This document shows, piece after piece, positions 11,001-22,077 of a stretch of DNA of 64,000 nucleotides. The first letter of the stretch is position 1. Each line of letters starts with the position of its first letter. The position numbers and the translations under genes are program-made. The stretch is from Symbiodinium natans (taxonomy: Eukaryota; Sar; Dinophyceae; Suessiales; Symbiodiniaceae). The stretch is from assembly GCA_905221605.1 (NCBI GenBank), contig CAJNDS010002348.1, positions 411,242-475,241 on the forward strand, written 5' to 3'. A model generated the notes under the pieces. The model was not told where the DNA came from. It ran no database searches and saw nothing but the letters and a program-made list of their open reading frames with translations.

Positions 11001-13772
11001 AAAGCCCTAAACCTAACCCTTCAACCTAAAACCCTAAAACTCCAAATCGCAACCCGCCGAAGCACCCTAACCCTTAAACCCTCTACCCTCTGAACCCAAT
11101 GCTTGAACTCTGGGTGAGTGAGCAAACCCTAAACCCTAAACCCTAGACCCTAAACCCTAAACCCTAACCCCCATAAGCCAGGACAAGGAGTTCACGGACG
11201 AGCAGAAGCAATGGCAGCTCGTTCGCCGGGGCCGCTACGTGACTCGGCTGCTGCGGAGGGTCAAGGGTTCAGGGTTTACGGTGCGAGGGCTAAACCCCTA
11301 AACCCAACACCCCTGGATGAAGGTCATCTGGGACCCCCAGCGGTGCCCTTCCTGTCTCTTTTCCCTGTTTCTCCTGGTAGGCCAGTGATACCCTGTACCC
11401 TTTTTTTTTTGGGTTCTGGGTTCCCTTGTAAAGTAATAAAAAAGGGTGCCCTTCTTATAACATGGTTGCTGGGCTACTAAGTTCTATTCCATCTAGACTT
11501 TCCTCAGGTTCCCTGGTGCATGAGGGTTGCAGGGGCATGGACATTTTGTTGAGGCGCTGGGTTTATTAATTTTGGTTGCTGTTGGCAGGTGCTACCGTTT
11601 CTCTGGGTCGAAAAACCCGAAGGTTTGCCTTCCCTTAAGCCCCGAACCCTGAACGCTAAGATTTTCGGGTTTTGGGTACCCCAAACCCCAAGCCCTAAAC
11701 TCTAAACCCTAAACCCTAAACCCTAAACCCTAACCCCACTTCATCTTCAGCGGATAGGTGGAGTTCAATCTTGTCTACGACCGCGGCACCGTGTTCGGCC
11801 TGAAGATGCTCAGCAGCGGCGTTGGCCGCATTGCGTCTTGGAGAGTTTAGGTTTCGGGCTTAGGAGAGTTTACAGTTTCGGGTTTAGGGTTTTTACGGTG
11901 TTTAGGTGTTTTTTATTTTTTCAGTTTTTGGGCGTTTTAGGGGTTCTTTAGGGTTTGTTTTAGGGTTTGAGGGGCTCGTAAGGGTGTGGGTCAGTTAAGA
12001 TGCACCAGATCCTACTTGGAGGTTCATGGTACCCGTTCATCAAATTATAACTGATCTTATCTCTGTACTTATAACCATATTAGGGCACTTCAGGGGCTTC
12101 TAAGTGGGTTATACGTGCAGCTATAATTGGTTGATAAGCACCCCTAAACCCTAAACCCTATGTGCAGTTATACTTGGTTGATAAGTACCATGAACCTCCA
12201 AGTAGAGGTGGAGAATCTAGGAATCCAAGAAAGGACCCTACGCCCGAAACCCCTGGAACCCTAGAACTCGAACCCTAAACCCTGTTTAGGGTTTAGGGTT
12301 TAGGCTTTAGGGTTTAGGGTTTGGGGTTTGGGGTTTGGGGTTTAGGGTTTCGCGTCTCTTTGCGTACTGGTGTATGATGAATGAACCAAAACACCCCATT
12401 TCTCATCCTAGTAGTTCTTAAACCACGGAATCCGGCGATGAGGATCCCTGTTTCTTGCCACAAAGGGGTCATCAGACCCAAAGCCCCTAACTCTACTAAG
12501 CCTAAACTCTCAGCCATAAAGCCTAAACCCTACACCAATTATGACCAGTAAGAGTCAACTATACCCAGCAGAAAGCAGTGAACCTGAAAGGTCTTAAGGT
12601 TCTCACAACCATTGATTCGGTTTAAATGTGCCCTTGACTGCCAAAATCTGTCTGGCACCGTCTTCTTGGGAGCCCAGTGGTACCGTTTTCTCTTTTGTCG
12701 GTTCAAGGTTTTCTTATAAAGTAAAACCCAACACACAGTACTCCTAAATCCGAAAACCCAAAACCCTAGCCCTGACCCTGCCGCCAAAGCTGCGGCTGGT
12801 GTTGAGATCAGGAGGAGTATATGTAAGGGTCGCTTTAAGCCTTCTCATTACCTGAGCTGATTCTCGAACTCGTAACCCTAAACCCAAACCCTAAACCCTA
12901 AACCCTAAACCCTCAAACCTAAACCCTAAACCCAAAGTCATCCTTTGACTCCTGAAGCCCCAGAGACCATCGGCCTGCCAGGCCATGACATGATGATTAT
13001 GACTATTGTTACTATTATTATGATGATTATGATTCTCATTATAATTATGATTACCATGATTATTATGTATCATTATTATTGTCATCGTATTATTATTGAT
13101 ATTACTATTACTATTACTCTTATTATTATTATTATTACTATTATCAGTGTTATTGGTATTCGTATTATTAGTTTCTTTATTTTTCTCTTAATTATCAGTG
13201 TTACGATTATTATGCGTGTTGTTACTATTATTATCATATTCATCATCATTTTTTATCATTGTTATTCGTATTGTTACTATTATTGTCATTATTATTATTA
13301 GTATTATTATATTATGATTATCATCATTTTTATTTCTGTCCTTGTTATGAGTATGATGACTATTGTCATTATTATGACTATTATAATGATGCTGAGTATG
13401 ATTATGATAGTTATTATTTGTACTATTATTGTTGTGGTTGTTTTTGTTATGATTATTATATGGTTCATGGGTTACCAAGTCGCATTTGTCAGGCTCGTTG
13501 TCAGCACAGAACTCCGTCCAGCAAGCCACAAAGGCAAACAACCGAACAAAGCCGTAAGACTTCCATTCCCGGTGCCCTAAACACCCTAAACTCTAAACCC
13601 CCAAACCCGAAACCCCAAACCCCAAACCCTAAACTGTAAACCCTTAATCCAGGAGAGCATTCTGATGTCCCTGCCGGAGAACGCCAAGTGGCTCTACGCC
13701 CACGAGCCTGAGGAAGGCTCACCGGAGGCCGAAATCATGGAGGCATTCAAGACTCCGCAGGAGTGGGTGTGA
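5071..13772 (+). CDS. CPOX: Coproporphyrinogen III oxidase, C-terminal 9 exons (partial)
   Basis: CPOX oxidatively decarboxylates coproporphyrinogen III to protoporphyrinogen IX in haem and chlorophyll synthesis, normally in the plastid of algae. Exons: 5071-5109, 6218-6261, 6440-6479, 7687-7734, 8633-8686, 9974-10003, 11182-11238, 11758-11832, 13653-13772; 507 nt, 168 residues, ending in TGA. All phases match. Landmarks in order: [19 protein letters not shown] then [23 protein letters not shown] (family GGIFFDD); WQLVRRGRY joined to [18 protein letters not shown] joined to [15 protein letters not shown] near the end. Alignment from memory to animal and plant CPOX is collinear and nearly gap-free. 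Donors are GC (5), GA (2) and GT (1); acceptors are all AG|G. The N-terminal half, including the GGG-x-DLTP region, was not found. Introns of 178-1820 nt hold telomere-like tracts in both orientations. Confidence 0.93.
6262..6439 (+). other. CPOX intron 2: GA-AG, filled with CCCCAAA/CCCTAAA repeats
   Basis: This 178-nt intron starts GAGACT and ends CCCCAG|G. Its centre (6302-6428) is an almost uninterrupted run of CCCCAAA and CCCTAAA units. The GA donor is needed to recover the conserved FKKW junction (TTC AA|G AAG TGG), so the unusual donor is supported by the protein rather than assumed. Confidence 0.85.
7755..7852. mobile_element. Inverted-repeat element (family C), copy 1
   Basis: It begins TATCCCCCTTGAGAATTG, carries TTGTTTATATAAAACACAAG and AGGATATTAAAA, and ends TTCTAAGGGGAGTGTAG. 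The ends are imperfect inverted repeats of CCCCTT/AAGGGG. Confidence 0.75.
8280..8430. repeat. (CCCTAAAA)n octamer tract
   Basis: About 18 uninterrupted CCCTAAAA units end in a few CCCTAAA units. The extra A is carried by every unit, so the variant was amplified locally. The tract lies inside CPOX intron 4 between two copies of the sequence TCTACTCGAAGCTCCAGACC (8242 and 8433), which suggests it is an insertion with a flanking duplication. Confidence 0.9.
9580..9716. mobile_element. Inverted-repeat element (family E) split by a telomeric tract
   Basis: The left part reads TTGGGATGTTCAGCCTTATAC and CAGTCCGTAATCGGG; the right part reads GAATTATCGGTCCCCC and AGAATCCCGATTCAGGAT. They are separated by TTTAGGG units (9621-9669). 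The copy at 42625-42710 has the same order without a telomeric insert. Confidence 0.75.
12013..12204. mobile_element. Inverted-repeat element (MITE family A), copy 1, with telomeric insert
   Basis: The ends are TACTTGGAGGTTCATGGTAC and its reverse complement, a 20-bp perfect terminal inverted repeat. Near the right end a CCCTAAA run (about 12141-12160) is inserted, flanked by two copies of a ~27-bp segment (GTGCAG..TA..TTGGTTGATAAG). This is a telomere-repeat insertion with a duplication of flanking sequence inside a non-coding transposable element. Confidence 0.85.
12985..13470. repeat. ATT/ATG/ATC-rich low-complexity block
   Basis: About 490 bp of irregular trinucleotide-like ATT, ATG, ATC and GTT words. 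It is open in several frames on both strands and so generates spurious ORFs (12945-13301, 13259-13639, 13188-13541 on the minus strand). It lies within the last CPOX intron. I treat it as a degenerate microsatellite. Confidence 0.85.
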
Positions 13773-15554
13773 ACCTCTCTGATCATGGAATTGAGACTCG
13801 TACCCCCTGAGGATGTATTCCTAAGAGGTTCCCCTTAAGACACTCCAAAAGGGGGCACCTTAAACCCTAAACCCTGTAAACCCTAAACCCTAAACCCTAA
13901 ACCCTGTAAACCCTAAACCCTGTAAACCCTAAACCCCAAACCCCTAAACCCTAAACCCTAAACCCTAAACCCTAAACCCTAAATGTACCACCTTAGGGGT
14001 CCGAGGTAGAGTCCTGCGATCGGAGGCCTTTTTTTGCGAAGAGGTGCGTCCAGCATTGGAAGCCAAGGGCTTCTTAAAAGCGTAGTAGGGTTTAGGGTTT
14101 AGGGTTTAGGGTTTAGGGTTTAGGGTTTAGGGTTTAGGGTTTAGGGTTTAGGGTTTAGGGTTTAGGGTTTAGGGTTTAGGGTTTAGGGTTTAGGGTTAGT
14201 AGCTGGTGGTAGGACCCAGACTATAGCGCTTATTCCTTCTCTTTTAGGGTTCAGGTTCCCCTATAAGCCCCTTTTGTAATCAAGCCGTCTTCCTAGGATA
14301 CTCTTGGGTCTGGGTGGTGGAGGGTTCGTAGTACAGGCCCTAAACCCTAAACCCTAAACCCTAAACCCTAAACCCTAAACCCTAAACCAGGGTTCAGGTC
14401 GAGTTCCTAAGGCTTGCTTTAACCAGGGCAGCGATGCCCCTCGTACTCTGCTGGCTCTGCTGTGAGCTTGTGCTCTACTTTGAGCTGTGGAGGTCAGTTT
14501 CTAGGCAGGCCCTTGGGGATATCTTTGACTATTTTGCCCCCTAAACCCTAAACCCCAAACCCTAAACCCTAAATCCCTAAACCTCGAAACCCTAAACCCC
14601 TTATCAGAGGGTTCGTTTTTAAAGGGCCAATCCTAGGTTTTGCTGTAACTCAGGGCTCGAACAGAGTTGCTGCTCGGGGCTGCAGGCACCACCTTTTTTA
14701 AAGGCTGCCCGCAACGCGCTCCGAGGATCCGCCCCTGCTCGAGGAAAAGGGGGGGGGGGGGCTAAACCCTAAACCCTAAACCCTAAACCCTAAACCCTAA
14801 ACCCTAAACCCTAAACCCTAAACCCTAAACCCTAAACCCTAAACCCTAAACCTCAAGGGTCCAGAATAGAGACGAAGGTGTCGTTGTCCGGACTTGTAGG
14901 TAGAGACGGAGGCTCGCCCTAAGACGGTGTAGAGGTGGCTCCAATCAGAGCCCTATAGGGTTTAGGGTTTAGGGTTTAGGGTTTAGGGTTGAGGGTTCAG
15001 GGTTCAGGGTTCAGGGTTCAGGGTTTAGGGTTTAACCCCAAGCTCTCTACGCTCCCCCCCCTGGAGATTCCCTAACAAGCCTGGCAGCCCAGTGGTGCCC
15101 TTTCCCTTTGTTTGGTTCAAGGTTCCCTCATAAAGTGCCCAGCCCCCCAAAAAAGGGTACCCCTAGACCCTCAACCCTAAACCCTAGACCCTAGACCCTA
15201 AACCCTAAACCCTAAACCCTCATTCAACTATGGTTACTGGGCCTTCCAAGCAAGTCGCTCTAGGAGTCTAAAGGCGGAGTGGGGGGTCTAGTGGCGATCC
15301 GATGCTTCGTGCAGAGATACGGTTTGGTGGGAACCCCTGCAGGTTTAGGGTTTAAGGTTTAGGGTTTAGGGTTTAGGGTTTGGGGTTCAGGGTTTAGGGT
15401 TTAGGGTTTAGGGTTTAGGGTTTAGGGTTTAGGGTTTAGGGTTTAGGGTTTAGCATACGCTATGCCCTATGCCCGAAGCCCGTCTTTGAACATCAGGAGC
15501 CCTGCGAAGGGGGTTCAAGTTTTCAGAGCTGACCCCATGTAGCTTTGGGAGCAG
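13773..15554. other. Downstream of CPOX: telomeric tracts, no secure exon
   Basis: The region holds several clean tracts (13861-13983, 14088-14196, 14765-14852, 14958-14990), family B copies near 14222 and 15083, a poly-G run at 14751-14761 and GC-rich islands at 13990-14085, 14400-14530, 14640-14745 and 14853-14955. The islands resemble exons elsewhere in the window, but I could not fix frame and strand for any. Confidence 0.5.
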
Positions 15555-15589
15555 GTTGGTTCAACGAAGCGGCCAAAGAGGAGGACCGG
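15555..15589 (+). CDS. Candidate exon, unidentified gene
   Basis: Acceptor GAGCAG|G, donor CCGG|GTTTAGGG. It encodes WFNEAAKEEDR after two phase bases. The donor GT is the first base pair of a telomeric tract. Confidence 0.5.
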
Positions 15590-15907
15590 GTTTAGGGTTT
15601 AGGGTTTAGGGTTTAGGGTTTAGGGTTTAGGGTTTAGGGTTTAGGGTTTAGGGTTTAGCGCTTAGAGAGGCGGAAGCGCCATGAACCGTTGACCCTTGAA
15701 GCCGGGAAACCCCTGCACCTGCCGTTGGACACTTGAGAACCAAGACATGGCAGTCTTATGATAGTTTAGGGTTTAGGGTTTAGGGTTTAGGGTTTAGGGT
15801 TTAGGGTTTAGGGTTTAGGGTTTAGGGTTTAGGGTTTAGGGTTTAGGGTTTAGGGTTTAGGGTCGCAGGAGAGAGTCGACTTATAGAACTACTATGGAGT
15901 GGTCCTC

Positions 15908-16003
15908 TTTCCCCCTTGGGAATTACTTTTTTGTTTTTGTTTGTATGAAACCCAAGAGGACATTGAAACTAGCATTTTAGTTAAGTTTCTAAGGGGAGTA
16001 TAG
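15908..16003. mobile_element. Family C, copy 2
   Basis: Same order as copy 1: TTTCCCCCTTGGGAATTAC, TTGTTTGTATGAAACCCAAG, AGGACATTGAAA, TTTCTAAGGGGAGTATAG. Confidence 0.75.
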
Positions 16004-16013
16004 GGTTTGGGGT

Positions 16014-16850
16014 GGCGCCAAAAGAATCAACAAACAGCTATAGACGTCCGCCCCCCCCCCCCCCCCAAAGTCAGTCTTGAAGATTGTGTTGAAACATGTG
16101 TTTTAAACACTAGTCCGTTTGGGTTCAAAATTTGGGGGGGGGGGGTTAAGGTTTCGCAGTGCAGGGTTTTTGCGGTCTAGTATACCCTGTTTGTGCTTTC
16201 TAAACTGAGACTCTAAGCTAGACAGGTCTGGATAATAATTTAGAACTGCCTTTTGCTGCCTGCCACAGTACCCTCCTTTCTTAGGGTTTAGGGTTTAGGC
16301 GTTTAGGGTTTGGGGTTTAGGGTTTAGGGTTTAGGGCGTGCAACCCATGTCCATTCAACTGGGCGCACGTACACACGCACACACACCCATACGCACAGGC
16401 ACAAGCACACGCACAGGCTTGCGCTCGCTCCGCTATCCGAGCATGGACCTATCCACTCGCTTGACCTATTTCACCACTTTTCTTCAAATCCCCCCCCCTC
16501 CCCCAAAGCTCAGAGGGATATTCCTCAGGGCACTCCTCCTATTGAAAAACCCTGCAAACCCAAATCCCTGAACCCTAAAACTAAAACCCATAAACCCCAA
16601 ACCCTAATTAAGACTAAGCCCCAAAGCCCACTATTCCGGGGTAGGTTTGAACATAGTTTTTGTGTAATTTATCACCCTAAATACCTTATAGAATCCCTCA
16701 TAAAACCACAAAAGGCCTTGAACCCTAAACCCTAAACCCTAAACCCTAAACCCTAAACCCTAAACCCTAAACCCTAAACCCTAAACCCTAAACCCTAAAC
16801 CCTAAACCCTAAACCCTAAACCCTAAACCCTAAACCCTAAAGCCCAAGTA
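16014..16850. other. Mixed non-coding region with poly-C/poly-G and CA-rich patches
   Basis: Contains C and G runs at 16050-16065 and 16133-16146, an ACACGC-rich patch at 16368-16418 and a long CCCTAAA tract at 16725-16843. An island at 16850-16915 may be an exon (AG|GAGCCTGG ... ATGG|GTGTTT) but is unconfirmed. Confidence 0.5.
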
Positions 16851-17399
16851 GTGGAGGAGCCTGGTGTGGCAACCATGGAGGGCCTGAGGCCGTTCATGGG
16901 TGTTTGGTTCTTCTCGGTGAGAAGTTTAGGGTTTGGGGTTTGGGGTTTAGGGTTTAGGGTTTTGAGGGCTTTGGGGGTTTTGGGGGGTTTGGAGGGCTCA
17001 GGGCTGAGGTTCGGGGTATTTAGGGCTCGAGGGATCGGGAGGTTTCGGGGTTTAATGGTTTAGGGTTTCGCGGTTTGGGGGTTTAGGGTTTGGGGGTTTG
17101 GGGTTTAGGGGAATTCAAGCCACCCCCCCGAGATGGCGTAAGACGAGGCTTGTGTGCCCCTGAAATTTTCGACACTTCATCCACTCTGGGGAACCCGAAC
17201 ACTAGGGTTTAGGGCTTAGGGCTTAGGGTTTAGGGTTTAGGGTTTAGGGGCTGAGGGCTCTAAAACAAATCCAAGGCCTAAACGCCCCAACCAGGACGCT
17301 GACACCTGGAGAAGCACAGGTGGGAGGGTTCCGGTTTTTTTTTGGGGTTTAGGGTTTAGGGTTTAGGGTTTAGGGTTTAGGGTTTAGGGTTTAGGGTTT

Positions 17400-18350
17400 A
17401 GGGTTTCGGGTTTGGGGGAGAGAAGAATGCAAGGGGCTACTTAGGAAGTCTGAGTGTGATACAGCGGACCCAACTAACTCAGGTTTTCTGGGTTGAACTG
17501 GTCGCAATACAGAATTGAAATGGCTGTAGGCGTGTGGGACACTGTCGGGTATATACGGCCTTGATTCAAAGGAATTGCTTGGTACGGCAGGGTTTCGCCC
17601 GAAAGGGTGCTCGACGCGCTTCGGGTGTAGCTCTAAAGGGTTTCGGGTTAGGGGGGTGTAAGGTTCAACGTAGTCAGTCGGCGAGTGGCTCTAGCACATA
17701 GATCAGGGCTAAGCGTAAACCCGCGCAAATGATGGCGAGCTGAAGTCGGATTTCCCAAGTGTTGCAGAAGTCTTGTACCTATGTATGCCAAGGCCGCAGA
17801 ACTGTTGTGAAGAGTTCTCTGAGACGGTGTCAGGGCTGGGCTTGGAGGCTTTGGGTTTCAACCCCGGCCTACGGGCTTGCGAAACCTCATAAACTCCTAG
17901 AGCCTGATCCCTCCTCTTGAGGTGTGGGTTTTTAGGTTCCCTAAACCCTAAATCTAAACCCGTAAGGCCTAACTCACACCAGTCCAATTTATCCTTCATC
18001 ATCTGCTTCTGACCCTCCACCCCCCCCCTCCCCTCCCCCTTCCCTCCCCTCCCCTCCCCTCCCCCCTTCACCCCGAGAACATGGAAAGAGAGGGTTTTCT
18101 ACATATATATAGATATGAAAAATCAACAATACAAAATAAAATATATAAATACATATATGTTCCTTCGCTATAATCATAGAACCTCGAAGACGACAAGTCT
18201 GGCGTGGCGCTAGTCCTTGAACCTCGGAATCGAAGCCAGTGGACCAAAAAAAATACATATATATATATATATATGTAAATATGTTCTTTTTCACGGTGTA
18301 CTTTGGGGGTATCACCGGGCACTTTCGGGGGTGTTCCAGGCTGAGCACTG
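17400..18350. other. Non-telomeric patch, C-rich and AT-rich repeats
   Basis: 17400-17940 has no recognised gene. 18001-18070 is a CCCCT-rich homopyrimidine run and 18100-18280 is AT-rich with TATATA runs. Minus-strand ORFs of 84-120 codons here are low complexity and I do not regard them as genes. Confidence 0.5.
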
Positions 18351-18658
18351 AAAACCCCTAAACCCCTAAACCCCTAAACCCCTAAACCCCCAGACCCCTA
18401 AACCCCCAAACCCCTAAACCCCTAAGCCCCTAAACCCCTAAACCCCTAAACCCCTAAACCCCCATGCCCCCAAACCCCAAACCCCAAACCCCAAAACCCC
18501 AAAACCCCTAACCCCAAACCCCAAAACCCCAAACCCCAAACCCCTAAACCCCTAAACCCCTAACCCCTAACCCCCAAACCCCAAACCCCAAACCCTAAAC
18601 CCTAAACCCTAAACCCTAAACCCCAAAACCCCAAACCCCAAGCCGCTCACTTGGGCAG

Positions 18659-18694
18659 GAGGCAGCTGAGAGGGCAAGGCGGCGGAGCGGCAAG
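18659..18694 (+). CDS. Candidate exon, unidentified
   Basis: Acceptor GGGCAG|G, GC donor CAAG|GCCTGG; encodes EAAERARRRSGK. Product unknown. Confidence 0.45.
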
Positions 18695-19086
18695 GCCTGG
18701 AATCTCCGAAGCCGCGGTTTAGGGTTAGGGTTTAGGGTTTAGGGTTTAGGGTTTAGGGTTTAGGGTTTAGAGTTTAGGGTTTAGGGTTTAGGGTTTAGGG
18801 TGTTTTAGGGTTTAGGGTTTTAGGGTTTTAGGGTTTAGGGTTTAGGAGCCCTAACTCTCATATACCCGCAACCTCATGAACCCTAGGATCCCCCTAAACC
18901 CTAGAAACTCTAGACACCCTAAAACCCTTCAAACCCCATAGACCCCGCAAAGCCTAGAAGCCCTGTACACCCGATAAGCCCTACACAGCCCCGACAGCAG
19001 CCACGCCCTAAACCCTAAACCCAAAACCCCAAAACCCTAAAACCCTAAACCCTAAACCCACGTTCCCTTCTCGCAGCGCGAAAGAG

Positions 19087-19146
19087 GTGCCCTGCGCGGA
19101 GGAGCCGCTTCTAGCTCCCGACCTGGCGCCAGAAGGCTCCGCAAGG
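19087..19146 (+). CDS. Candidate exon, unidentified
   Basis: A pyrimidine-rich stretch (CGTTCCCTTCTCGCAG) precedes the island. With acceptor AAAGAG|G and GC donor AAGG|GCTTTG it encodes 20 residues starting VPCAEEPLLAPDLAP. Product unknown. Confidence 0.5.
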
Positions 19147-19406
19147 GCTTTGGGGGGTTTAGGGTTTAGGGTTGAGGGTTTAGGGTTTAGGGTGTTGGGG
19201 TTTAGGGTTTAGGGTTTAGGGGTTTAGGGTTTAGGGTTTAGGGTTTGGGGTTTAGTGTGTTGGGGTTCAGGGCCGAAGGATTGTGGGCTGAGAGGTTTTC
19301 CGTTTGGTGGTGCCGGGCCTCTGTGACTTCTCTGCTGCCTGAAGACGAAATTAAGGGGGATAAGGAGGTACCCCTAGAAGGGACCCTTAATCCTTTTCCC
19401 CTATAT

Positions 19407-19711
19407 AATGTTGGACCTGCTTTATTAGGGGGGGTCGCTTTAAAGTCAATTTGGCGGAATTATTCAGGATCCCCTGACTGTTTGAGGGGTCCGCTTTAAA
19501 GTCAAACCGTCCGGGCGCCGTAAGAAAATTCCACGCGGCGCGCCTTTAAAAAAGATAACCGGGCATTGCTGTCCCTTTTAAACATATCTAAACTCCACCC
19601 TATTAAAATCATATAGGCCCCCGGGGCCGTGTAATCAGGACCCAATCCACGCCCCGACTGTTCAGGGAGGGGGGGGGGGGGGGGCCCCCACATTAAAGCA
19701 GGTCCCACATT
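19407..19711. mobile_element. Inverted-repeat element (family D), copy 1
   Basis: About 305 bp from AATGTTGGACC to a slightly decayed GGTCCCACATT. Internal landmarks: TTTAAAGTCAATTTGGC repeated once, GTCCGGGCGCCGTAAG, a GGCGCGCC-containing segment and a run of about 16 G. Another copy lies at 34308. No ORF is conserved between them. Confidence 0.88.
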
Positions 19712-20559
19712 AACCCTGTATATACTTGCACCTTATATAGTCCCCATATATATCTGTATATATTTGCTACCCCCCCCTCCAAAACCTACCGTTTTCTAAT
19801 TTTCTACACTTGCGTGACATCAAAACGCTTTAAAATTGAGACCGACTCCCTAAATCCTTTAACCATATTCGCACAATTTTCCATTGCATAAACCCCTATT
19901 TCCGAAAAAAATGAAGCCTGTTCCCAAAATCCTGCTCGTTAGGTCCGAAAGCACGGGATCCCTACATCGTATTCCCTAAATCATATTCCCTCAGTCCCTA
20001 AATCTGGGGCGGGCGGAGCGGGGGGCCGTGGGTCACTAAATGGCTCACTAAGTCTTCTCGCTAAAGCCTAAAGAGCGGGGTCCCTAAATCATATTCCCAT
20101 GATTTTAAAAGCCCTAAAGAGGGAAGTCTTGAACTTCTGAAGAGGAGAGCCGCTGCATTCTCAAAGAGAATTACTACCTCCACATTTAAAGAAATATTTT
20201 TCGTCGAAAATCCGGCTGTGAGACTGCTTTCCATTACGGGGGTTTCCGTATGGGAAAATACCGCCACATTGAAAGAATATTTTCCGGGGGTGTTCAAAAA
20301 TCTGTCTGCAGGCTTCGTTTTTGATTTCTGAGCTGCAGTCTGGATCGTCGAAACTACAATATATTCCTAATGTGCTTAATAGAGAATGCATACATTGCCA
20401 TGGTCTCATTATTGCAGTGCCCTGCCTTTCTTACTTATTGCGGTGGGGGGGGGGGGGGTCCCACCAATTAAACAGATGCTCGGATAAAATCTTATCGGGA
20501 TCCCTAGATCTGGTTCCCTGAAATTAACTCCCTAAGGCCGCCTAAAGGGGGGGGGGGCT

Positions 20560-20945
20560 AAATCCTAAAGAGGAGATCCCCTAAATCCTAAAAAGCATTC
20601 CCTTAGTTTTACTCTCTAAATCCTATTGCTTAAGCCCTAAAGAGGGGTGTCCTAAAGAGGGGGATCCTTACTGTAAATCTTAAAAATGAGCCTCTCCTTC
20701 TACATCATAAAACAAAGAACCTTGCTCAGTAGATCTTATCGCTAAAGTCAACAAAGAAGGATCCCTCAATCTTATTCTCTTAATTTTACTCCCTAAATCC
20801 TATTGGGGAAGGGGGGGTGGGAGGGAGTCACCAAATCCTAAAGAGGGTTAAATCCCCAAAAATGAGACCCCCCCCCCTAACTCATACAAAAGCCCACCTT
20901 GCTCAATAAATCTTCTCGCTAACGCTAAAGCCTTAGCGATAAGAT
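20560..20945. repeat. Degenerate tandem repeat, ~190-bp unit
   Basis: Two adjacent units share AAAAATGAG, CACCTTGCTCAATAAATCTT/ACCTTGCTCAGTAGATCTTA and TCGCTAA. A weaker third unit lies near 20040-20100. Confidence 0.6.
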
Positions 20946-21429
20946 TTGCGCTCCCTTAGAAAATAGGATTTGGGGACTAAGCTTTGGGATGCTCCCCACT
21001 TCAGCGCCTATTCCCTAAATCCTGCTCGCCAAGTCCTAAAGAGCGGGATCCCCTATAATGATGAAATATGTCCGATTCAAACTTGAATCGGCCGATTCAG
21101 TTTTGAATCGACCCTCAAACTAAAGATTGAAGTCGTCGTAATGTTGCAATACTCACATTCATATTCATACTGTGTATTGGCTTTATATGTATGAGTTGGC
21201 ATGTAATCTGTGTACTCAATCTCCACAACACAACAAATTTGCTTATAAGGACTTAGTTTGCTTCTAATTAAAAGGGGAGAGGGTGCCAGGGGTCGGTCTT
21301 CCAAAATAAGCAGGACCAAAAAACACTCCCCACCACCCCCCTCCCCCCCCCCTCCCCTCTACTTCACTCCGCTGCGCGTTCTGCGTTTGTTTAAGGGTGT
21401 TGTCAGGCTTATTCTCCAAAACCCTATCG

Positions 21430-22060
21430 GTCCAGGGTTTAGGGTGTTAACGTAGGGTTAAGCAATTAAACCTCAACCCTGGACCTTTAAACACCCTATA
21501 GGGTTAAGGTTTAAAGGTTTAGGATTAAGTTTAGACATGTAAACCTTGACCTACAACTCAACGGAAACGCGAAACCTTTAACCCTTGCAGGGTTAAGGTT
21601 TAAAGGTATAGGGTTTAAGATATAGGCACTCTAAACCCCTATCGATCCAGGGTTTAGGGTTTTAAAGAAAAGCCCCGAAACCCTTAGGATGAAACAAATA
21701 AGCCTAATTCTTTAACCTTTAAACCCTGTAGGTTTAAGATTTAAAGGTTTAGGGTTTAAGATATAGGCATTTAAACCTTGACCTGCCAATACACCGAAAC
21801 CCTTAAACTTTATGGGTTAATTCAAGGTCTAGGGTTTAAGATATTGGTATTTAACCCTTGACGTGCAATTAGACCGAAACCTGCAACCTGGAAACTTTAT
21901 AGGGTTAAGGTCTAAATGATTTTCAACCTAAGCCTGCAATTAAACTGAAACACATAACCTTCAAACCCTATAGGGTTAAGGTTTAAAGGTCCCGGGCTTA
22001 GCGTTTACAGAGAAGCCCCGAAACCCTATATAGGGTTGCAATTAACTTAAACGCGCAATC
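21430..22060. repeat. Tandem repeat family around CCCTATAGGGTTAAGG
   Basis: About six diverged units, spaced 71-134 bp, each centred on a small dyad (for example CCCTATAGGG at 21490 and 21966) followed by GTTTAAAGGTTTAGGGTTTA and a GAAACCC-containing segment. Confidence 0.75.
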
Positions 22061-22077
22061 TGAACAGGCTGGCCCGT

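Larger units (their letters stand above)
11833..13652 (+). other. CPOX intron 8: GC-AG, contains MITE A1 and a TTA-rich block
   Basis: The intron runs from a GC donor (ATT|GCGTCT) to AATCCAG|G and joins GRI to ESILMSLP. It carries the family A inverted-repeat element at 12013-12204, telomere-like tracts in both orientations and the ATT/ATG-rich block at 12985-13470. Confidence 0.85.

Noticed and set aside
12945-13639. ORFs of 88-126 codons rich in Ile/Tyr or Asn/His
   Set aside because: They read an ATT/ATG low-complexity block within the last CPOX intron.
17860-17900. tRNA-like TPsiC arm (GGTTTCAACCCCGGCC)
   Set aside because: No matching acceptor stem, D arm or anticodon arm could be folded around it.
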